The position numbers were made by a program, and so were the translations under genes. Shown one piece after another: positions 14,001 to 18,989 of a DNA stretch of 18,989 nt. The stretch spans positions 1-18,989 of the forward strand of contig DIXD01000016.1 in NCBI GenBank assembly GCA_002435985.1, in the 5' to 3' direction. The first letter of the stretch is position 1, and each line of letters starts with the position of its first letter. Below the pieces are notes generated by a model that searched no databases, had not been told where the DNA came from, and saw only the letters and a list, made by a program, of their open reading frames with translations. This DNA comes from Spirochaetaceae bacterium UBA6089 (GTDB taxonomy: Bacteria; Spirochaetota; Spirochaetia; Treponematales; Rectinemataceae).

Positions 14001-15439
14001 AGGCAGGCGACATTATCGGCCCCTATATCCTCGAGCAGCGTCTGGGCAAGGGCATGACCGCTTCCACATGGCTCGCTCGGCGGGCAGAGGTAAAAAGCCA
14101 AGAGCCGCAAACTATCACAGACCCTGCGCTCGCTTCTTATGTCGTCCTCAAAATGTTCGATATCGCAGAGGCGAACTCCTGGAAGCCGCTCGACCAGTTT
14201 AAGCGCGAAGCAGATATCCTGCGCACGCTCAGCCATCCGCAGATACCCCACTACATCGAAAGTTTCGATGCCGCACAAGGAGGCGACTTTCTCTTTGTGC
14301 TCGTCATGGAGTACATCCAGGGCGAGACTGTCGAGGCTTACATCGCCAGTGGTAAAAAATTCACGGAAGAACAGATCGAACATATCCTTGCAGAACTGGC
14401 CGACGTTCTCGCATACATCGGTAGCCTGCGCCCGCCGATCGTGCACCGCGACATCAACCCCAGAAATCTCATTCTAAAGCCAGACGGCCACATCGCCCTC
14501 GTCGATTTTTCAGGTGTGCAGGATGCGATCCGCACTGCACTCTATCCGGGTGCCACGCTCGTGGGCACGGCGGGCTACATCCCTGTTGAGCAAGTATCCG
14601 GGCGAGCGACGCACCGATCCGACCTCTACGGCGCCGCCGCCACTGCAGTCTTTATGCTCACGGGCAGAAATCCTGCCGAACTGCCGACGCGCAATCTAAA
14701 AATCGACCTCTCGGGGCTTCTGTACACGTCGCCGCGCCTCTCCTATGTGCTGAACAACTGGCTCGACCCAGATCCGGACCGCCGTTCGCTCTCCGCGTCC
14801 ACCGCGGCCTCAATCTTAAGAGGAGAACTTCCTCTGCCTGCTGCCACAGCCTTTGCTCAGGGCGAGGCAGCTCCCGATCAGATCGACATGTCGGAATATC
14901 CTTCGGAGCTGCCTTCTGACAGTGCGCTTAAAATCCAATCCCTCAACCCAGGACTCTACGTCAAAATACCGAGGCGAGGCCATGGAAGATCGAGCGGTTT
15001 TACAGCCTTTCCCATCGTGTTTCTCGGCTTCGTCTTTTTCTGGACCACGATGACGATGCGCATGCATATGCCGATATTTTTTCCTTTATTCAGTATTCCC
15101 TTCTGGATTGTAGGCATCACGATGGCAAATACCTTCTTCAAACCGACGCTCACCGAGACCGAACTATTCATAACGCCCGACGGGCTTCTGAAAAAGAGCA
15201 CGAGCCTTTTTTCGAATTCGGCGCAGCAGTTCCGCATTTCCGACCTCGGAAGGGCACGCGTGCGGCGCACGCCGATACGCATCAACAATCGCTATCTCAA
15301 GGAGCTCGCCATCGAAGCGGGCTCGGGGACAGTTACTTTGGGGCTGGGTCTCTCCGACCGCGAACTCTCTTTTCTGGAAAAGCGGATCAACGAAGAACTC
15401 GCGCGGCTCAGGCATATGCCGCCGGACGCAGCCTTCTAG
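13997..15439 (+). CDS. Membrane-anchored Hanks-type Ser/Thr protein kinase
   Basis: A eukaryote-like kinase, 480 residues. The kinase domain (about 8-275) has a glycine-rich loop GKGMTAS (17-23), the ATP lysine Lys52 in VVLKMFD, catalytic HRD (150-152) with Asn157, and the metal Asp170. The usual DFG is DFSG here (170-173), but the Asp is kept. GTAGYIPVEQ (190-199) is the activation/P+1 segment. All catalytic residues are present, so it is probably active. After a linker come two membrane helices (about 335-352 and 359-380) and a C-terminal domain of about 100 residues that looks like a beta-rich, PH-type domain. The start is GTG at 13997, with GAGGA 6 nt upstream, overlapping the TPR gene's stop. 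The stop is shared as CTAG with the convergent thioesterase gene. Substrates are unknown. Confidence 0.93.
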   Translation: MKAGDIIGPYILEQRLGKGMTASTWLARRAEVKSQEPQTITDPALASYVVLKMFDIAEANSWKPLDQFKREADILRTLSHPQIPHYIESFDAAQGGDFLFVLVMEYIQGETVEAYIASGKKFTEEQIEHILAELADVLAYIGSLRPPIVHRDINPRNLILKPDGHIALVDFSGVQDAIRTALYPGATLVGTAGYIPVEQVSGRATHRSDLYGAAATAVFMLTGRNPAELPTRNLKIDLSGLLYTSPRLSYVLNNWLDPDPDRRSLSASTAASILRGELPLPAATAFAQGEAAPDQIDMSEYPSELPSDSALKIQSLNPGLYVKIPRRGHGRSSGFTAFPIVFLGFVFFWTTMTMRMHMPIFFPLFSIPFWIVGITMANTFFKPTLTETELFITPDGLLKKSTSLFSNSAQQFRISDLGRARVRRTPIRINNRYLKELAIEAGSGTVTLGLGLSDRELSFLEKRINEELARLRHMPPDAAF

Positions 15440-15951
15440 TTCCGATGCGCTTCACTGCCGTTTGCGAGTCGTTCAACGAGAGCGAGTCGGACACTGCGCC
15501 GCACCTCGGCTTCGCGGAATCGTCGAATCTGCTCGGGTGTTTCCGGAAGCGTAGGAGGCACCGGAATGGGCTTGCCGTCCTCCCCGATGGCCACATACGT
15601 GATGTATGCGGAACAGAGCTTGGTTTCTTTGGACTCACCGGGCTTTAGACCAGTGACGAGAATGCCGACTTCCATCGATGTGTGGAATGCCCGATTGACC
15701 GAGGCTTTGACGGACAAGAGCGTACCGGCAGGGGCCGGGTTCTTGAACACGAGCTGATCGACCGACACCGTGACGACATTGACGCCGCAGTACTTGAAGG
15801 CTGAAATACCGCCCGCCTTGTCCATGAGCGACATCAAATAGCCGCCGAAGATCGATCCATTGATATTCAAATCCGAAGGCTGGACTATTTCGTCCATTTC
15901 GACGAACGAGGCGGAAACCGGCCGTGGATTCAGATCAGCGCTCATATTCAT
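15436..15951 (-). CDS. YciA/BFIT-type hot-dog acyl-CoA thioesterase
   Basis: A cytosolic thioesterase that should hydrolyse acyl-CoA esters to free acid and CoA. The 171 residues show the hot-dog family signature NINGSIFGGYLMSLMDKAGG (29-48), with Asn31 and Asp44 in the positions usually involved in catalysis, followed by VTVSVDQLVFKNPAPAGTLL (60-79) and the central VGILVTG strand. The C-terminal tail (about 130-171) is rich in Arg and Glu and likely helical. It is unrelated in detail to the FlK-like thioesterase at 3322-3726. The start ATG at 15951 has AAGAG 7 nt upstream; an ATG two codons later is possible. The gene is convergent with the kinase gene and overlaps its stop by 4 bp. The acyl chain preference is unknown. 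Confidence 0.92.
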   Translation of the reverse strand: MNMSADLNPRPVSASFVEMDEIVQPSDLNINGSIFGGYLMSLMDKAGGISAFKYCGVNVVTVSVDQLVFKNPAPAGTLLSVKASVNRAFHTSMEVGILVTGLKPGESKETKLCSAYITYVAIGEDGKPIPVPPTLPETPEQIRRFREAEVRRSVRLALVERLANGSEAHRN

Positions 15952-16091
15952 GATAATGCTCTTAAATCGGGATTATTTCACGGCGCCGCGCGAAGATCAA
16001 GCCAGTGAAAATCAAGTCAAGGTGAAAGATGACAAAATGTTCGTCAACAGAATCTGCGTCCGCCCAGGCCTGCCGTAGGCACATATGCGCT

Positions 16092-16982
16092 TCACTCGTA
16101 CATAAAAGCCCGCCACTGGGACGGCGCGATGCCGGTTTTTTGCTTAAAGAGTCGTGAAAAGTGATACTGATCCTCGAAGCCGAGCCGGTAGGCCACTTCC
16201 TTGACCGAGAGGTCACCCTGCTCGAGTAGGTTTTTCGCCGCGTGAATCTTGATGTGGATGTAGTACTGGTAGGGCGTCATCGAGGTGTAGGTCTTGAAAA
16301 TCTCGTTGAGCCTCGAGACGCTGATGCCGAGTTGGCTCGCGATGCTCGAAATATCGATATCGCCGTAGATTTTTTCCGCCATGATGAATTTTGCTGACTC
16401 GACGATCTGCGCGGCATGGGAGGTCTGCGCCCGCCTGCGCGCGCACGCGTTGATCTCGGCGATGAGGGAGAGTATCTTTGCGGACGCGACGATCTGATAG
16501 AGCGGTTTCTGGTCGCGCACTTCTTCTAAGATCTCGCTGTACAGATCGAGAATATCGTTCTGAAGCCCGATTTCGACAAAGGGTTGCTGCGGATTCAAAA
16601 ATCCGCGCTCGCGCAGAAGCTCGAAGTGCGCGCCCTTGAAGCCCACCCAGTACTCCATCCAGCCAACCTCGTAAATCGGTTTGTAGAAGTGCTGGATTCC
16701 GGGGAATACCGTGATGACGGATCCGGGCTTGACCTCGTAACGCCTGCCCATGGTGCCAAAAACGCCTTCGCCCTTCGTGATGTAGATTATCTGATACTCA
16801 TTGAGTGTCCTGCCGACCGCGACACGCTGGAACATACGCGGATGCCCTTCCTTGTTCGGAGGATAGATGGTGTAGGGAGGCACTTCGGTATAGCCAGCAT
16901 CGGTGCAGACCATCTCCCATCGTTCATCCTCTTCCGAGTAGGGGAGGTAGTGAAAAAATGTACGCTCTCCAATATTTCCCAT
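16092..16982 (-). CDS. AraC-family transcriptional regulator of the sugar locus
   Basis: A 296-residue regulator with an N-terminal AraC-type cupin that binds the effector (about 35-115, with GSVITVFPGIQHFYKP) and a C-terminal double helix-turn-helix DNA-binding domain (about 195-295). The second HTH ends in the family signature: VAYRLGFEDQYHFSRLFKQ, then TGIAPSQWR. Length and layout are normal for sugar-responsive AraC regulators. It is divergent from the isomerase-like gene across a 134-bp region holding both promoters, so it very likely controls that gene and the ABC transporter behind it. The effector sugar is unknown. The ATG at 16982 has only a weak AGAAGA upstream and a short predicted leader of about 8 nt. 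Confidence 0.94.
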   Translation of the reverse strand: MGNIGERTFFHYLPYSEEDERWEMVCTDAGYTEVPPYTIYPPNKEGHPRMFQRVAVGRTLNEYQIIYITKGEGVFGTMGRRYEVKPGSVITVFPGIQHFYKPIYEVGWMEYWVGFKGAHFELLRERGFLNPQQPFVEIGLQNDILDLYSEILEEVRDQKPLYQIVASAKILSLIAEINACARRRAQTSHAAQIVESAKFIMAEKIYGDIDISSIASQLGISVSRLNEIFKTYTSMTPYQYYIHIKIHAAKNLLEQGDLSVKEVAYRLGFEDQYHFSRLFKQKTGIAPSQWRAFMYE

Positions 16983-16996
16983 GGTCTTCTTTTCTG

Positions 16997-17025
16997 TTTA
17001 TACATAGATTTTCCTCTACAGACAA
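16997..17025 (-). promoter_or_regulatory. Candidate promoter of the AraC-family gene
   Basis: On the minus strand TTGTCT (17020-17025), a 17-nt spacer and TATAAA (16997-17002). The leader would be about 8 nt. Short inverted arms TCTGT (16993-16997) and ACAGA (17018-17022) flank the spacer and could be part of an autoregulatory site. Confidence 0.5.
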
Positions 17026-17087
17026 GCGGGCCAATTACAGCAAAAATGCAAGAATTATCTATCATAAAAACAATAAAATCCATTGCG

Positions 17088-17110
17088 CTCTGCCAAAGCT
17101 GCCGTATACT
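17088..17110 (+). promoter_or_regulatory. Candidate leaderless promoter of the isomerase-like gene
   Basis: TATACT (17105-17110, 5 of 6) lies exactly 6 nt before the ATG at 17117, so transcription would start at the A of the start codon. The -35 region is weak (TTGCGC-like at about 17083-17088, 16 nt away), which fits an activator-dependent promoter. Only a run of T separates the -10 from the ATG; there is no ribosome binding site. Confidence 0.45.
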
Positions 17111-17116
17111 TTTTTT

Positions 17117-18535
17117 ATGAATCCGACGGTAGGGTTATTCGGGATTGGCCTCAACACGTACTGGGCGCAATTTCCCGGTCTCGAAGAGAGACTCATAGGA
17201 TACCAGACGGAAACCAGGACAATGCTCGAAGGAGCCGGCGCCCGTGTAGTCGATGCGGGGCTCGTCGATTCCGTCGAAAAGGCTCGTGCCGCGGGAGTGC
17301 TTTTCCGTGAAAAAAGAGTATCGGCGGTATTTCTGTACATCACGACCTATGCACTGTCGCAGACTGTCCTGCCGGTCGCCTGCGAAGCCGGGGTGCCGGT
17401 CATCATCATCAATGTTCAGCCTGCAAAGAAGATAGACTACGAATGGTTCAACGGCCTCGGCGATCGGGCTCTCATGACCGGCGAGTGGCTCGCACACTGT
17501 CAGTCGTGCTGCGTGCCTGAAATCGCAAATGTGTTCAACAGAAATGGCATACCCTACCATATGATCACTGGATTCCGCGGCGAGGCCTTTGTCGAACGCG
17601 AGCTGCAGCGCTGGGTGCGCGCCGCGCGCGTCGCCGAATCGCTGAGGAGCACGAACATCGGCATCCTCGGCCACTATTACGAGGGCATGCTGGATGTGTA
17701 CACCGATGTGACGCGCATGGCGGGCATCTTCGGCAGCCAGTTCAATCTCATCGAGATGGATCATCTTGCCCAGCTGCGTCACAAGGTCAACCCGGCACAG
17801 GTCGAGGCGAAGATCGTGCAGTTCCGGGAGGAATTCGAGGTGATGCCCGAATGCGAAGAGGCCGAACTTGTGCGCGCGGCGCGCACTGCCTGTGCCCTCG
17901 ACGCTCTGGTGGATGAAAAAAAGCTTGGGGCGTTGGCATATTACTACGAGGGGGCCGACGGCAACGAACATCAGGATATCGTCACCTCTGTCATTGCGGG
18001 CAATACGCTGCTCACTGCGCACCACGTGCCTGTCGCGGGCGAGTGCGAAGTGAAAAATGTCATTGCGATGAAGATTCTGGACCTTCTTGAGGCAGGCGGC
18101 TCTTTTTCCGAGTTCTATCTCATCGACTATGAGGACGATGTGGTCCTCTGGGGACACGACGGCCCGGCGCATGCCGCCATCGCCGAAGGGAAGGTGAAGC
18201 TCGTGCCTCTGCCGCTCTACCACGGCAAACCGGGCAAGGGCCTCTCCATACAGATGAGCGTGCGACACGGGCCGGTAACGCTGCTCTCGGTGGTCGAGGG
18301 TGCGGGCGGAAAAGTTTTTCTTTTGACGGCCGAGGGGGAATCGGTCCCCGGCCCGACGCTTCAGATAGGCAACACCAACAGCCGCTACCGCTTTCCGCTC
18401 TCCGCGCGGGAATTTTCCGAGCTCTGGTCCAGAGAGGGACCTGCGCACCACTGCGCGATCGGTGTGGGCCATGTCGCGTCGGAGATTGCAAAGACGGCGG
18501 CGCTTTTGGGCATAGAGTGTCATCGAATCTGTTAA
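17117..18535 (+). CDS. L-arabinose/L-fucose isomerase-like protein
   Basis: A 472-residue protein of the L-fucose/L-arabinose isomerase superfamily, which interconverts aldoses and ketoses with a Mn2+ ion. The three-part layout is visible: an N-terminal Rossmann-like part (VGLFGIGLNTYW at 5-16), a middle part with ILGHYYEGMLDVYTDVTR (183-200; AraA has a GxxPGMLDMYTD-like motif), and a C-terminal part. Possible metal ligands are Glu278 in YYYEGADGNE, Glu309 in VAGECEV, His347 in WGHDGPAH and His444/445 in GPAHHCAIG. Their order matches AraA (Glu, Glu, His, His) but the spacing between the second and third differs, so it is not a standard AraA (about 500 residues). The sugar is unknown. It is divergent from an AraC regulator and 14 nt before an ABC ATPase gene. 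The start at 17117 is the only sensible ATG, although it lacks a Shine-Dalgarno. Confidence 0.85.
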   Translation: MNPTVGLFGIGLNTYWAQFPGLEERLIGYQTETRTMLEGAGARVVDAGLVDSVEKARAAGVLFREKRVSAVFLYITTYALSQTVLPVACEAGVPVIIINVQPAKKIDYEWFNGLGDRALMTGEWLAHCQSCCVPEIANVFNRNGIPYHMITGFRGEAFVERELQRWVRAARVAESLRSTNIGILGHYYEGMLDVYTDVTRMAGIFGSQFNLIEMDHLAQLRHKVNPAQVEAKIVQFREEFEVMPECEEAELVRAARTACALDALVDEKKLGALAYYYEGADGNEHQDIVTSVIAGNTLLTAHHVPVAGECEVKNVIAMKILDLLEAGGSFSEFYLIDYEDDVVLWGHDGPAHAAIAEGKVKLVPLPLYHGKPGKGLSIQMSVRHGPVTLLSVVEGAGGKVFLLTAEGESVPGPTLQIGNTNSRYRFPLSAREFSELWSREGPAHHCAIGVGHVASEIAKTAALLGIECHRIC

Positions 18536-18549
18536 CGAAGGAAGGTAGA

Positions 18550-18989
18550 ATGGCGGACTATATCCTGGAGCTGCGGCACATCTCAAAGTTCTTTCCCGGC
18601 GTGCAAGCGCTGAAAGATGTGCATTTCCAGCTCAAACCCGCTGAGATCCACGCGATCATGGGCGAAAACGGCGCCGGAAAATCGACGCTCATCAAAATCA
18701 TCACTGGCGTCTATCACCCCGACGAGGGCGAAATTCTCTTCAATGGACAGCCCATCCACTTCAAAAGCCCGCTCGATGCGCAGAGGCTCGGTATCGCGGC
18801 AGTCTACCAGCAAGTCGCATGCTTCCCCGATCTCTCGGTGCTCGAAAATATCTTTCTTGGACATGAGAGCTTCGACCCCCTCACACGGAAGATCCACTGG
18901 CGCGAATTGCGGAAGAAAGCCGAGACCCTGCTTCAGAGCCTCGATGCGGATTTCAGCCCTTCGACTACGATGGGAAGCCTCTCTATCGC
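18550..18989 (+). CDS. Sugar ABC-transporter ATP-binding protein (CUT2/RbsA type), 3' end missing
   Basis: The first 146 codons of an ATPase that powers import of a monosaccharide; the gene runs off the window. The Walker A motif is GENGAGKST (38-46), followed by ITGVYHPDEGEILFNG, and the Q-loop region is VYQQVACFPDLSVLENIFLG (about 86-105). This wording is typical of RbsA/MglA-type ATPases, which are normally about 500 residues with two ATPase domains, so most of the protein lies beyond the edge. AGGAAGG precedes the ATG by about 4 nt. It follows the isomerase-like gene by 14 nt and must share its transcript. Permease and binding-protein genes are expected downstream. Confidence 0.93.
   Translation, partial: MADYILELRHISKFFPGVQALKDVHFQLKPAEIHAIMGENGAGKSTLIKIITGVYHPDEGEILFNGQPIHFKSPLDAQRLGIAAVYQQVACFPDLSVLENIFLGHESFDPLTRKIHWRELRKKAETLLQSLDADFSPSTTMGSLSI

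Noticed and set aside
15952..16091. Intergenic stretch between the thioesterase and the AraC-family gene
   Set aside because: Searched for a small gene, terminator or repeat; only weak GCCT/AGGC pairing and an A-rich stretch are seen.
17135..18586. 483-codon open frame on the minus strand opposite the isomerase-like gene
   Set aside because: Shadow of a recognisable protein; rich in Arg, His and Asp with no domain, and it also crosses into the ABC ATPase gene.
1..18989. CRISPR arrays, insertion sequences, tRNA or rRNA genes, att sites, prophage
   Set aside because: No repeated spacer-like units, transposase, integrase or tRNA-like sequence was seen on reading both strands.

Overview
The window (about 19 kb, moderately high GC in coding regions, AT-rich promoters) looks like ordinary chromosome from a fermentative anaerobe. 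The [FeFe]-hydrogenase of the HndABCD type, the K+-dependent membrane pyrophosphatase and the CUT2-type sugar-transport locus all point to an anaerobic sugar fermenter. My best guess for the phylum is Spirochaetota, but this rests on gene content and general impression, not on a marker I can prove. I see no phage, transposon, CRISPR, rRNA or tRNA genes.

Layout. 1-60: the 5' end of a possible gene reading leftward out of the window. 268-2343: hppA, ion-pumping pyrophosphatase. 2526-3314: a conserved-looking soluble protein of unknown function, with its own promoter and a leader hairpin. 3322-4700 (minus): a two-gene unit made of a membrane-anchored alpha/beta hydrolase and a FlK-like hot-dog thioesterase. 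4834-5883: trpS. 5896-7332 (minus): a PAS-GAF-GGDEF diguanylate cyclase. 7417-8628: an Rsm22-family methyltransferase with iron-sulfur cysteines. 8689-13217 (minus): hndA-hndB-hndC-hndD, a complete four-subunit NAD-linked [FeFe] hydrogenase. 13431-15439: a TPR protein translationally coupled to a membrane-anchored Hanks-type Ser/Thr kinase. 15436-15951 (minus): a YciA-like acyl-CoA thioesterase. 16092-16982 (minus): an AraC-family regulator. 17117-18535: a protein related to L-arabinose/L-fucose isomerases. 18550 to the window end: the start of a sugar ABC-transporter ATPase.

How it fits together. The regulator, isomerase and ABC ATPase form a typical divergent sugar-utilisation locus. Sugar fermentation yields NADH and reduced ferredoxin, and the Hnd complex can dispose of these as H2. 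A near-perfect 18-bp palindrome resembling a Rex (NADH/NAD+ sensor) operator lies over the predicted start point of the hnd transcript, which would link hydrogenase expression to redox state. The pyrophosphatase would recover energy from PPi made by reactions such as tRNA charging by TrpS.

The most interesting features are regulatory. They are the Rex-like site with a second inverted repeat in the hnd promoter, and three genes whose -10 boxes sit so close to the start codon (two of them exactly 6 nt away), with no Shine-Dalgarno, that leaderless or nearly leaderless mRNAs are predicted. No clearly new multi-gene system is evident.
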